From: Bacillota bacterium
Lineage (GTDB): Bacteria; Bacillota; Clostridia; Oscillospirales; JAKOTC01
Direction: 5' to 3'
Assembly: GCA_029776465.1 (NCBI GenBank)
Contig: JAKOTC010000071.1
Span: forward strand, 1 to 17,295
DNA length: 17,295 bases
A program made the translations under genes and the position numbers. The notes under the pieces were generated by a model, which saw nothing but the letters and a program-made list of their open reading frames with translations, ran no database searches and was not told the origin of the DNA. Below are positions 1 to 7,602 of the stretch, in pieces. How positions within the stretch are numbered: position 1 is the first letter of the stretch; each line of letters starts with the position of its first letter.

Positions 1-2
1 GC

Positions 3-908
3 ACCAATGGCGACCGAGTCCGTATTAAGGTTAAGCCTCCTTTTAAACAGGAAGAAATGATACCCTCCCTGCCGCCTATCAGTTCTGTTATTTTATATGG
101 GCGGGAAATCCGTGTTTATTCTCCCGAAGCTTTTCCGCCAGAGATGGACAAATGGTTTCTGGAACGGATGAAATCCGGAACCAATGAGTGGGTGGAGGAA
201 GAAATCCCGGTTAATCTGCCGGGTATCACCAACTGGGCTGCGGACGGCGTGGTTCCCCGCCATGCTTTCTGGCGGCTGAGAAAAGCTCCGGACGGAACGA
301 TTTGGGGCATTACCTATACCTATCTGGATTATAATGACCTGACACGCCGAACAGACAACGCCATCTTTTGTGTTTCCACCGACAACGGCCATTCCTTTGA
401 GTTGATCAGCCATATCGAATACCAACCGATCCCCTCTGTCGATAAGAAGTGGGAAAAGCGGGGTGGGTATCACGAACCCGATATCACCTTTGCCCCCGAC
501 GGCAGCATCTTCTGCCTGCTTCGCACCACAGACGGGCATGGCATCGGGCCCCTCCATTTCTGCAGAAGCATTGACAACGGCAAGACCTGGACAAAACCCG
601 CTTATTTTGACGATCGCGGAGTCTGGCCAACCCTGCTGACCCTGGAAAACGGAATCACCCTGGCCGGTTACGGAAGAACAGGGCTTTTCCTGCGTGCCAC
701 CGCTGACCCTTCCTGCCTGAAATGGGAGGATCGGATTGCCATTATTCCCCCTGGAGAATACCAGACGGAAACCTGTTCTTACTGCGACATGGTCGCTTTG
801 GGGGAGGATTCGGCTTATATCATTTATTCGGACTTTAACTATCCCAACCCGGAGGGCATTCCGGTGAAAACCATATTAGGAAGAAAAATCACTGCAAAGC
901 TGGCATAA
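3..908 (+). CDS. Sialidase-superfamily (BNR/Asp-box) protein, 5' truncated by window edge
   Basis: The reading frame is open from base 3 and ends with TAA at 908, so the N-terminus lies outside the window. The first in-frame Met is at 57, with only a poor, closely spaced GGAAG before it. Counting from that Met, two Asp-boxes are visible: STDNGHSF at residues 107-114 and SIDNGKTW at 171-178. Between them lies PDGSIFCLLRT, which resembles the strand bearing a catalytic-site arginine in sialidases. These marks place it in the six-bladed beta-propeller sialidase superfamily (GH33-like). Known members release or recognise sialic acid or related sugars, but many BNR proteins have other glycan substrates, so substrate is not assigned. 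No export signal can be judged because the start is missing. A terminator follows directly, so it is the last gene of its transcript. Confidence 0.75.
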   Translation, partial: TNGDRVRIKVKPPFKQEEMIPSLPPISSVILYGREIRVYSPEAFPPEMDKWFLERMKSGTNEWVEEEIPVNLPGITNWAADGVVPRHAFWRLRKAPDGTIWGITYTYLDYNDLTRRTDNAIFCVSTDNGHSFELISHIEYQPIPSVDKKWEKRGGYHEPDITFAPDGSIFCLLRTTDGHGIGPLHFCRSIDNGKTWTKPAYFDDRGVWPTLLTLENGITLAGYGRTGLFLRATADPSCLKWEDRIAIIPPGEYQTETCSYCDMVALGEDSAYIIYSDFNYPNPEGIPVKTILGRKITAKLA

Positions 909-913
909 AAATC

Positions 914-938
914 AAAAGCGGCTGTCGGCCGCTTTTTC
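914..938 (+). terminator. Intrinsic terminator after the sialidase-like gene
   Basis: Perfect 9-bp stem AAAAGCGGC / GCCGCTTTT (914-922 and 928-936) with a TGTCG loop, running into a short T tract. It begins 5 bases after the stop codon. The A-rich left side means it could also serve the convergent methyltransferase gene that ends at 970 on the minus strand. Confidence 0.85.
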
Positions 939-969
939 TCTTTAGATATGAATGAATCGAATCATTACC

Positions 970-1749
970 CTACTTTTCCTCCTTAATATACTCCAAACAC
1001 CCTGCATCCCACCCCAGCAATGCATTGCAGACCCGAAGGACTTCGGCGGTGTTGTAAGCGGTGAGGTTGCAGATTGCACAGTCCAGCCCTGCCTGCATAG
1101 CCATGGCCAGAAATACGGCGTTCAGCTTCTCCCGGCTGGGAAGGCCGTAGGAAATATTGGAGATACCCGCAACGGTTTTCACGCCGGGAAACCGGGCTTT
1201 AAGCTGCCGGATGGTTTCCAGTGTGGCTATGGCGGCGTTTCGGTAAAAGGAAATCGGCCTCACAAGGGCATCGATGAAGATATCTCCCTCTTGAAATCCG
1301 GCAGCTTTCAGTTTTTCAATCAGCTTCTCCGCGTTTTCCAAACGCTCGCTGACACTATCGGGAACTTGACCCCCGGATAGGGGCAGCCCCACAATTTTAG
1401 CCCCCCGTTCTCTTGCGGCAGCGATCAGGCGTTCATATCGATCCTCAAGCGTGACCGAATTGATAATCAACTTACGGTCTTTTATTTTCGGCAAAAATTC
1501 CATCATCAGCTCAGGGCTGGCTGCATCCAGTGAAATACCGCAGGAGGAATGTTTTAGCACCAATCCCAACAGCCAGGCCATATTTTCTGCCTCCCGGTCA
1601 AAGGGAACCGCGGCGTTGATGTCCAGATAGTCCGCACCCCCCGCTTCCTGCCTGAGGATCATATCAACCATATACGCCTCATCATGGGCTTTCAGGGCCT
1701 GCTGGATTTCGGGGATGGAACTGTTCAGCGATTCACCGACTAAAATCAT
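970..1749 (-). CDS. Methyltetrahydrofolate:corrinoid methyltransferase (AcsE/MeTr-like, pterin-binding)
   Basis: 259 residues, close to the 262 residues typical of MeTr of the Wood-Ljungdahl pathway. The protein is a single TIM-barrel pterin-binding domain. Residues that fit the known folate-binding set are D75 (in SLDAASPE), N97 (in IINSVT), D160 (in FIDALVRP) and N198 (in GISNISYG). The family moves a methyl group from methyl-tetrahydrofolate to the cobalt of a corrinoid protein in the cytoplasm. The start is ATG at 1749 with AAGGAGG about 10 bases upstream. It is the second gene after the dehydrogenase at 1828-2616, but a terminator hairpin lies in the 78-base gap, so its expression probably depends on read-through. 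No corrinoid protein, reductive activator or acs gene is in the window, so the methyl acceptor is unknown. A role in one-carbon or methoxyl/amine demethylation is inference. Confidence 0.85.
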   Translation of the reverse strand: MILVGESLNSSIPEIQQALKAHDEAYMVDMILRQEAGGADYLDINAAVPFDREAENMAWLLGLVLKHSSCGISLDAASPELMMEFLPKIKDRKLIINSVTLEDRYERLIAAARERGAKIVGLPLSGGQVPDSVSERLENAEKLIEKLKAAGFQEGDIFIDALVRPISFYRNAAIATLETIRQLKARFPGVKTVAGISNISYGLPSREKLNAVFLAMAMQAGLDCAICNLTAYNTAEVLRVCNALLGWDAGCLEYIKEEK

Positions 1750-1780
1750 AACCCGTTGTCCTCCTTGCGAACATTACAAT

Positions 1781-1811
1781 AAACCCGCCGCCGAATACCG
1801 GCAGCGGGTTT
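1781..1811 (-). terminator. Terminator/attenuator hairpin between dehydrogenase and methyltransferase
   Basis: Stem AAACCCGC / GCGGGTTT (1781-1788 and 1804-1811), one mismatch, then inner stem GCCG / CGGC around AATAC. On the minus strand it is followed by GGGTTTATTG, a moderate U tract. It sits 16 bases past the dehydrogenase stop and about 20 bases before the ribosome binding site of the methyltransferase, so it can cut down-stream expression. Confidence 0.65.
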
Positions 1812-1827
1812 TGAATTGCTTTGAAAA

Positions 1828-2616
1828 CTACTTGGGCTGTTTGCCGATGTAAGCCAGAATGCCGCCGTCCACATAAAGCACATGGCCGTTGACAAAGTCG
1901 CTGGCTTCGCTGGCCAAAAAGACCGCCGGGCCCACCAGATCGTCGGTTTTGCCCCAGCGAGCGGCAGGGGTGCGGCCGATGATAAAGGTGGTGAAGGGAT
2001 GTCCATCCGCGCGGACAGGAGCGGTTTGGGGAGTCTCTATATAACCGGGGCCGATGGCGTTGCACTGGATGTTGGACTGGCCATATTCGGCGGCAATGTT
2101 GCGGGTCAGCATTTTCAGGCCGCCCTTCGCGGAAGCATAGGCGGAAACGGTTTCTCTGCCCAGTTCGCTCATCATGCTGCAGATATTGATGATTTTTCCG
2201 CGGCCTTTTTTGATCATGTCCGGGATGACATGCTTGGCCATAATAAACGGACCGGTCAAGTCCACATCAATTACCTGGCGGAAATCCTCTGCACTCATCT
2301 CATGCATGGGAATACGCTTGATGATGCCCGCGTTATTAACCAGGATGTCCACTGTGCCAACATCCTTAGAAATCTTCTCAAGCATGGCGACAACCTGATC
2401 TTCCTTGGTGACGTCGCAGACATAGCCATAGGCTTTAACGCCGTCAGCGGCATAGGCGGCTATTCCTTTATCCACCAGCTCCTGATTGATATCATTGAAA
2501 ACGATGGTAGCTCCAGCATCTGCCAAGCCTTTTGCGATTGCATACCCAATTCCGTAAGATGCTCCGGTAACCAGAGCGACCTTGCCGGTCAGTTCAAATT
2601 TTTGAATAATGCTCAT
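1828..2616 (-). CDS. Short-chain dehydrogenase, gluconate 5-dehydrogenase / KduD-like
   Basis: 262 residues from ATG at 2616, preceded by GGAGA at good spacing; an in-frame extension to 2679 has no ribosome binding site and would run through the operator. Classical SDR features: NAD(P)-binding TGASYGIG at 17-24, NNAG at 94-97, catalytic S147, Y160 and K164 (YASAK). The stretches IIKRIPMHEMSAEDFRQVID and CSMMSELGRETVSAYASAKG, and the C-terminal DGGILAYIGKQP, closely resemble the gluconate 5-dehydrogenase subgroup, cytosolic enzymes that interconvert 5-keto-gluconate and gluconate or related sugar acids. Substrate is by family likeness only. It has its own promoter and a dyad in the leader, pointing to repressor control, and is followed by a terminator and the methyltransferase gene. 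Confidence 0.88.
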   Translation of the reverse strand: MSIIQKFELTGKVALVTGASYGIGYAIAKGLADAGATIVFNDINQELVDKGIAAYAADGVKAYGYVCDVTKEDQVVAMLEKISKDVGTVDILVNNAGIIKRIPMHEMSAEDFRQVIDVDLTGPFIMAKHVIPDMIKKGRGKIINICSMMSELGRETVSAYASAKGGLKMLTRNIAAEYGQSNIQCNAIGPGYIETPQTAPVRADGHPFTTFIIGRTPAARWGKTDDLVGPAVFLASEASDFVNGHVLYVDGGILAYIGKQPK

Positions 2617-2640
2617 TGGATTCTCCTGCCCTTCTAAGTG

Positions 2641-2672
2641 GATTGATGAGAAAATATGATTTCCTTTCAATC
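2641..2672. promoter_or_regulatory. 32-bp dyad, candidate operator of the dehydrogenase
   Basis: Inverted repeat GATTGA-N3-GAAA-N6-TTTC-N3-TCAATC, all 20 specified bases symmetric. It lies in the 5' untranslated region, roughly +15 to +46 from the start point predicted by the promoter at 2693-2721 and 24 bases before the ATG. This is a usual site for a blocking repressor (GntR or LacI type are common for sugar-acid genes). No regulator gene is adjacent, so the binding protein is unknown. Confidence 0.5.
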
Positions 2673-2692
2673 CGCACATTTATGATAGAATT

Positions 2693-2721
2693 ATTATACC
2701 ATATTTCTAACCATTTTTTAA
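2693..2721 (-). promoter_or_regulatory. Sigma-A-type promoter of the dehydrogenase
   Basis: On the minus strand: TTAAAA (2716-2721), 17-base spacer, TATAAT (2693-2698). The -10 is perfect; the -35 matches four of six. It is 77 bases upstream of the dehydrogenase ATG. Confidence 0.65.
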
Positions 2722-2833
2722 GCCTTTTTTTGAAAATCACAAAAGAAACAACAAATGGCTTAACCGCCGTTCGGGGTTTGACTTGCACAAGGCAAAGGAA
2801 AAGGCTTATAATAAGATAAGCTGCCCAAAGCAA

Positions 2834-3544
2834 TTAGGTTTTAGTATACACTCGCGGGCCGAAAATAGCCGTTCCGGGGCGGATCAGGGTTGAACCCTCC
2901 TCCACAGCCACTACATAATCCTCGCTCATCCCCATAGAAAGGACAGTCATCCCGGAATAGCCTTCCCAGCTCTTGGCTTCTTCAAACAGCACTTTCATCC
3001 TTTTAAAATAAGGACGGCTGTCCTCGGGTTTTTCCGCTTTGGGGGGAATGGTCATCAGCCCCTGAACCAGCAGGGACGGATAGTCCTTCAATTTTTCCAA
3101 AAAAGTTTTTAAATCTTCCGGGCGAACCCCGCCTTTGCTTTCCTCCAGCCCGATATTGACTTCGACCAGCACCGGCTGGCAGATGCCCTTTTTAACCGCC
3201 TGGCGATGAATCTCTGCGGCAAGGCTGAGGGAATCCACCGAATGAATCAGCGCGCAAAGCCCCACGATATATTTCGCCTTATTGCTTTGCAAAGAGCCGA
3301 TGAAATGCAGAGGAACTCCTTCATAAGCTCCTTCTTTCTGCTTTTCCATCAGTTCCTGCACCCGGTTTTCCCCCACGGCATCCACACCCGCCCGAATCAC
3401 CGCCCGAACCGTATCGGGATTCTGGGTCTTTGTGGCGACCATAAGGGTGATGTCCTCCGGCTTTCGTCCCGACAAAACCGCGGCCTCGGCCACTCGGCTT
3501 CGGATGGTATTCACCTTTTCCAAAATGTCAACAAAATTACTCAT
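2834..3544 (-). CDS. yggS: YggS/PLPBP family pyridoxal-phosphate homeostasis protein
   Basis: 236 residues, normal for the family. The PLP-binding lysine is K39 in VATKTQ; further family marks are GENRVQEL, HFIGSLQSNKAK, VLVEVNIG, GLMTIPP, LSMGMSEDY and the C-terminal G(S)TLIRPGTAIFG. The protein is a cytosolic single-domain TIM-barrel PLP carrier that buffers PLP and affects amino- and keto-acid balance; it has no proven catalytic activity. ATG at 3544 is preceded by GGGAGG at proper distance. It is transcribed alone: 58 bases upstream a radical SAM gene starts on the other strand. In many Firmicutes yggS precedes sepF and the division cluster; here the next gene downstream is a dehydrogenase with its own promoter, so that context is absent. 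Confidence 0.95.
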   Translation of the reverse strand: MSNFVDILEKVNTIRSRVAEAAVLSGRKPEDITLMVATKTQNPDTVRAVIRAGVDAVGENRVQELMEKQKEGAYEGVPLHFIGSLQSNKAKYIVGLCALIHSVDSLSLAAEIHRQAVKKGICQPVLVEVNIGLEESKGGVRPEDLKTFLEKLKDYPSLLVQGLMTIPPKAEKPEDSRPYFKRMKVLFEEAKSWEGYSGMTVLSMGMSEDYVVAVEEGSTLIRPGTAIFGPRVYTKT

Positions 3545-3602
3545 GTTTTAAATACCTCCCGGAACTTCAACCGTCAAATAAATCAAGAAAAGGAAATGTG
3601 AA

Positions 3603-4202
3603 ATGGAAATTACCTATGTTTTAGACAATGCTCTCTATGTCAACCTGACAAACCGCTGCACCTGCGCATGTGAATTCTGCATCCGAAAAAATACCGACAC
3701 TGTGGGCTCGGCTCATTCCCTCTGGCTGGAGAGAGAGCCTACCCGAGAGGAAGTCTGGCTGGATATTCAATCTCGCAACCCCGAGCAATACCGAGAACTG
3801 GTTTTCTGCGGATTCGGCGAACCCACCATCCGGCTGAATGAACTGCTTTGGGTCTGCAAACAGTTTAAGGCGCAATACAATCTGCCCGTCCGGGTCAACA
3901 CTAACGGCCATGCTTCCCTTATCGCAGGTCAGGATGTGGCTCCTTTGTTTGAGGGCTTAGTGGATGTGGTCTCCATCTCCCTCAATGCCAAAAATGCGGC
4001 CGAATATTCCCGCATCTGTCATCCTCGGGACGGAGAGGCCGCCTTCGACGCCATGCTGGATTTCGCCGATAAGGTAAAGCATTTTGTTCCCAAGGTGATT
4101 ATGACTGTGGTGGACACCATGCCTGCCGAGGATATTGAAGCCTGCAGAAAGATTGCCGAAAGCCTGGGTGTCTCCTTCCGGGTGCGCAGTTATATCGCCT
4201 GA
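3603..4202 (+). CDS. TatD-linked radical SAM protein
   Basis: 199 residues, a short radical SAM enzyme. The cluster-binding motif CxxxCxxC is C19, C23 and C26 in NRCTCACEFCIRK, with one extra Cys at 21. It is followed by WLEREPT, the GGEP-like FCGFGEPTIR, RVNTNGHA, and VSISLNAKNAAEY, a pattern typical of the small radical SAM family often fused with or next to TatD nucleases. It would bind a 4Fe-4S cluster and S-adenosylmethionine in the cytoplasm; substrate is unknown. ATG at 3603 has a weak GGAAA site 8-12 bases upstream. It is divergent from yggS with 58 bases between, and convergent with a lipoprotein gene 11 bases away. No tatD gene is in the window. It uses TGA as stop, the only TGA stop among the intact genes here. 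Confidence 0.85.
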   Translation: MEITYVLDNALYVNLTNRCTCACEFCIRKNTDTVGSAHSLWLEREPTREEVWLDIQSRNPEQYRELVFCGFGEPTIRLNELLWVCKQFKAQYNLPVRVNTNGHASLIAGQDVAPLFEGLVDVVSISLNAKNAAEYSRICHPRDGEAAFDAMLDFADKVKHFVPKVIMTVVDTMPAEDIEACRKIAESLGVSFRVRSYIA

Positions 4203-4213
4203 TTGAGGGCAGA

Positions 4214-4894
4214 TTAAACTTTAAAATCCTCCCGGCTTAAAATCTTTTGCACTGTTTCGCCCCAAAAATCCTGAACGGCTTGCTGATAGTCCGATTCATT
4301 CACCTTTCGGTCATTTACAAGAAACTTCAGTGTGTGTACCCTGCTATCATCAGCTCCGTATTTTTTCTCGTTTGCTCTTTCGGCTTCTTTATCGCAACCG
4401 TCATAAAAAAGCGTTTCCGTTTGAATGCCCTCCGCTGTCTTTGAAAGAATGGAGATGGTGTGCATTTGGGTGCAAAATCCGTCGGCAAGGAACCATTCAA
4501 TGACGTATTTCTTTCTTCCGGTCGCTTTCTCCGTGAGTAGATAGATATCCACCACGCCCTCCAATTCATACTGTTCTTCCCGGTCATTCTCTTCCGTGAA
4601 TGACACACCTCCCTGATACAGTATTTGCACTTCTCCATCCTGATTCAAGGCAAAGACAGACGGATTAATCGCAAAAGTAGACCCGACGTTCGGATAGGCG
4701 ATTACTTCGCTGACACCGTCAAAATCCAAATCAATTTCCCGATAAACACCCTCAAGACACCCCTTCTCCCGCAAAACCGTGACTAAATCGGGATTCGAAG
4801 GCACTGAAGACGTTTCAGATGTTTTGGAACATCCCGCAGTGAAGACCAATACGCCTATCAGAAATGAAAAAACAACCCGTTTGAAACAATTCAC
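4214..4894 (-). CDS. Lipoprotein of unknown function
   Basis: 226 residues from a GTG start at 4894; an in-frame TGA lies just upstream, and no later Met precedes the signal peptide. The N-terminus has a positive n-region (FKRVV), a hydrophobic core and a loose lipobox FTAG-C with lipidated C22, so it should be anchored on the outer face of the membrane. The mature part contains IDLDFDGVSEVIAYPN at about 52-70, which resembles a short acidic Asp-rich loop of FG-GAP/VCBS type, but this is weak. I do not recognise the family. The ribosome binding site is poor: GGATGGG abuts the GTG. The start region is covered by an exact 16-bp tandem repeat. It lies downstream of the GH116 gene but is separated from it by a hairpin. 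Confidence 0.75.
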   Translation of the reverse strand: MNCFKRVVFSFLIGVLVFTAGCSKTSETSSVPSNPDLVTVLREKGCLEGVYREIDLDFDGVSEVIAYPNVGSTFAINPSVFALNQDGEVQILYQGGVSFTEENDREEQYELEGVVDIYLLTEKATGRKKYVIEWFLADGFCTQMHTISILSKTAEGIQTETLFYDGCDKEAERANEKKYGADDSRVHTLKFLVNDRKVNESDYQQAVQDFWGETVQKILSREDFKV

Positions 4895-4919
4895 CCCATC
4901 CGAAATTCACCCCATCCGA
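4888..4919. repeat. Exact 16-bp tandem duplication at a translation start
   Basis: AATTCACCCCATCCGA occurs twice head to tail (4888-4903 and 4904-4919). On the coding (minus) strand each copy holds a GGATGG purine block and a GTG. Only the inner GTG is in frame with the lipoprotein; since 16 is not a multiple of 3, the outer GTG opens another frame. Confidence 0.9.
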
Positions 4920-4947
4920 TTTGATATGGTAAATCTATTTGAAAATA

Positions 4948-4962
4948 CGCGGCTCGCCCGCG
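4948..4962 (-). terminator. Hairpin after the GH116 gene
   Basis: Stem CGCGG / CCGCG with a 5-base loop, 7 bases after the GH116 stop, followed on the minus strand by TATTTTC. The plus-strand side has a longer T tract. Short stem and imperfect U tract make it a moderate terminator, possibly leaky toward the lipoprotein gene. Confidence 0.55.
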
Positions 4963-4968
4963 CATTTT

Positions 4969-7575
4969 TTATTTTTGAAACTCAACCGTCTGCCCGGCTT
5001 GAATCTCAAGGGTTTTCACAAAGCGTAGATTGGAATCGCAAGTAAAAGAAACCGGTTTTCCGTCCAGCATCACCCGGGTGGGATTCAAAGTACCGGGCTT
5101 AAAGCTGTCCAGTGCGAGCGATCCATACAAAACCGTCAGCCGAACCGAAGCATCCTGAAACTCTACCCTGCCCCATCCTCCGTCCAGCGCCCAGAAGAAG
5201 GAACCGTCATGCTTGGGGGTAAAGCCTAAATGCTTTTGAACCATATTGTACTCCATGCCACTGTATGCGTTCAACAGGGCATAGCTGGCCATGGAACGGG
5301 CATAATTGCTTCCGCATTCGTATTCGTTCCAGGGGTTTCGCCGCTCTCCGTCAAATCGGGAACGGATAGCCCGGATCAGTTCTTCGCCTTCGGCCTCCAT
5401 CCCCTCCATCAGCATATGGATGGCCACCTGATACTCAAAGCCGTACATGGTCTCATCGTTATAGGGAACCGGAACGACCGGAGCTTTCACATGGTCGGGA
5501 TAGGCGCAGATCACCGTTCCGGCCTCATCGTTGAGGGAATAAATCCGGCAGACATTGGCGAAATTGCGCATGCTTTTTTTAAAATTATATCGATAAATTG
5601 CCCTCAACGCGCTTTTTGTCTGAGCCGGGTCAAAAATCTCTCCCAAACCTATGAGATTGGCATGCCACTGAGCCAAAACCTGGTCGATGGAGCAGCCGTA
5701 GACAATCTGGTATTTGATTTCCCCGGCCTCGGCATTCCAATAGGAATCATAAATTTTGGGGTCCTTCTCCTCGTAGGGCTGTAATACATTGATATCACCG
5801 ATATTGCATTTCTGGATAAAATATCCGCCGTTAAAAAGATTTTCGGCCACCCATTTGCGACCCCGGTTAAAAATCTCCCGATACTCGGCGGCGGTTTCGG
5901 GCTCACCCAAAAAGTCTGCCATCTCCGCCCCCGCCTTCAGTGCGCCCAGATAAAAACCTGTCAGCCAGGAGTTGGGGCCGAATAATTCCATATCTAAAGT
6001 ATGGTGCTGACGACCCTGAATGACGCCGGTCTTTTCGGGATCCCACCGGTCGGGATTCTCAGGAGACCAGGCAAATTCAATGTTTTTCTTGATTTTAGGC
6101 CAGTGCTTTTTCATCCACTCGCTGTCCCCGCTGATTTTCCAGTCCCGATAGGTCTTCATCACCCCGCCAAACTGGCCGTCCACACAGGGGCGCATTCCGT
6201 CATCCGGCCTGCCCAGCGGCAGCATCAGCCGAAAATTCATCCCGCCGTTCTCCCGGTAGTTATACCGGAAATCCAAATCCCGCATAGACCGCTCCAGACG
6301 CGGGAAAAGGAAGGGCAGCGCATAGGCATAATTCCAGACGTGGGTGCAGGAACCCTCACAGCAGCCGCATGTACACATGGTTCCCTCCCAGCCGTAAAAG
6401 GAGCCATCCTCCAGCCGCAGACAGGTGGGGGTCTTCAGGATGGAGATATTGGCCGATACCGCCTCGATAGCCTCTTTGGGCATGGCGCTGTCAAAGAGTG
6501 CTTTCTGAAACAGCCGGGTTTGATGATAAAGACGGTCAAACTCCTGCATGGCATACCTTGCGCTTGAAAAAGAATCGGCAAAGCGGGTGGCGTAATAGTT
6601 TTTCCATCCGTTGTTCTTGCCCCTGTTCTCGCTGCAGCAACAGCCCTCTCCGCAAGAGTTGTCTCCCTCCGGGGGTCTCCAATAGTTTTCGCAGTTGGGA
6701 TAGCTCCAGGAAAGAATAAATCGAACCTTTTTGGCTTCTCCCGGTTTGAGTTCCAAATGGGCGGCCAGGGTGGAAACGTCCCCCGGCTTGGTTTGGTCAT
6801 AAAAGCGATTTTTTAATCTGCCCGGTCGGCAGAAGTCCTGCCAAAAAATTTTTAGATTATCAAACCAGCTTCCTCGATACCAGTGCTGCTGATAAGAGAC
6901 CACCTCCGCATCGGTCAGGACAATCAGATCCCCATAACCGATGCTGTCCGGCTGGGCATGATTTCCCATCATGAGGGCATGATAGCCCTCTTCCTCAATC
7001 CATCGGGAGAAGTTGCCCTCCTCGGGCTGAGGGGCAAACTCCAGATTCGGGAGGGCCAGATTAAAGGCCGCTGTAAACTTCAGGTTCTTGTCGGTGGGAT
7101 TTGCCGCTTCAATCTCAAAAAAGGCTGCGGGAATGGAGCTGTCCTCTTCATTGGAGGGAATAAAGGGATTGAAGGCGGTCATCCTCAATTTCAGCGGAAA
7201 TTCCTTCTGCGCAAAGGTGATGGAGGCGAAGGGGAATTTGCCTTCAAATTCGGTGTATTCAAAATGGGGCATCCCGGCCAGCGTGGCCCGGCTGGGGCCA
7301 AATCCATAACCGGAATAGCCGAACTTTTGAGTATACTCTCCCATATAGGGCGGCTGCAAATCTCCCTGCAAAAACCGGGCGTCAATCAGCCCCTTTTCAT
7401 CCTCAGCCTTTACCGCGATAGAAGAAAATCCGTTCATTCCCCCTTTATTGGGGCGGTTAAAAATTTCCCAGTCGATCAGCCGACCATTTCCCGAAAGGCC
7501 GACACAGCCGGTGCCGATCCCTCCCAGAGGGAAGGAAATTTCCTTGGCTTTCACGCCTTTATAAGTCCAGTCCAT
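4969..7575 (-). CDS. GH116 family glycosidase (GBA2/DUF608-type beta-glycosidase)
   Basis: 868 residues. The N-terminal part carries the GBA2 N-terminal domain signature FPLGGIGTG at 15-23 followed by GRLIDWEIFNRPNKG; the C-terminal part (about 380-790) is the alpha/alpha barrel, with CTHVWNYAYALPFLFPRLER, NDETMYGFEYQVA and RNPWNEYECGSNYARSM. By comparison with characterised GH116 enzymes, E397 in YGWEG is the likely nucleophile and D528 in TLDMELFGP the likely acid/base; this mapping is from memory of motifs. Known members hydrolyse beta-glucosides or related beta-glycosides. No signal peptide is seen, so it acts in the cytoplasm on imported glycosides. Two cysteine clusters (about 306-314 and 401-410) stand out. 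ATG at 7575 has AAAGGA upstream; it starts 27 bases after the aldo/keto reductase stop, so the two are probably one operon. Substrate is not assigned. Confidence 0.9.
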   Translation of the reverse strand: MDWTYKGVKAKEISFPLGGIGTGCVGLSGNGRLIDWEIFNRPNKGGMNGFSSIAVKAEDEKGLIDARFLQGDLQPPYMGEYTQKFGYSGYGFGPSRATLAGMPHFEYTEFEGKFPFASITFAQKEFPLKLRMTAFNPFIPSNEEDSSIPAAFFEIEAANPTDKNLKFTAAFNLALPNLEFAPQPEEGNFSRWIEEEGYHALMMGNHAQPDSIGYGDLIVLTDAEVVSYQQHWYRGSWFDNLKIFWQDFCRPGRLKNRFYDQTKPGDVSTLAAHLELKPGEAKKVRFILSWSYPNCENYWRPPEGDNSCGEGCCCSENRGKNNGWKNYYATRFADSFSSARYAMQEFDRLYHQTRLFQKALFDSAMPKEAIEAVSANISILKTPTCLRLEDGSFYGWEGTMCTCGCCEGSCTHVWNYAYALPFLFPRLERSMRDLDFRYNYRENGGMNFRLMLPLGRPDDGMRPCVDGQFGGVMKTYRDWKISGDSEWMKKHWPKIKKNIEFAWSPENPDRWDPEKTGVIQGRQHHTLDMELFGPNSWLTGFYLGALKAGAEMADFLGEPETAAEYREIFNRGRKWVAENLFNGGYFIQKCNIGDINVLQPYEEKDPKIYDSYWNAEAGEIKYQIVYGCSIDQVLAQWHANLIGLGEIFDPAQTKSALRAIYRYNFKKSMRNFANVCRIYSLNDEAGTVICAYPDHVKAPVVPVPYNDETMYGFEYQVAIHMLMEGMEAEGEELIRAIRSRFDGERRNPWNEYECGSNYARSMASYALLNAYSGMEYNMVQKHLGFTPKHDGSFFWALDGGWGRVEFQDASVRLTVLYGSLALDSFKPGTLNPTRVMLDGKPVSFTCDSNLRFVKTLEIQAGQTVEFQK

Positions 7576-7602
7576 TTTCCCGCAGTTCCTTTCACAGCCC
7601 TT

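Noticed and set aside
952..1380. 142-codon plus-strand ORF
   Set aside because: Shadow of the methyltransferase gene, which has conserved motifs along its full length on the other strand.
1828..2679. Longer form of the dehydrogenase starting at 2679
   Set aside because: Its first 21 codons have no family likeness and no ribosome binding site; ATG at 2616 has both.
2778..2812. Plus-strand promoter-like pair (TTGCAC-N18-TATAAT) next to the yggS 3' end
   Set aside because: It would only give antisense RNA to yggS; the TATAAT lies in an A+T-rich weak hairpin (GCTTAT/ATAAGC) that may rather be a poor yggS terminator.
2594..2833. 79-codon minus-strand ORF upstream of the dehydrogenase
   Set aside because: It covers the promoter and operator-like dyad, has no good ribosome binding site and overlaps the dehydrogenase start in another frame.
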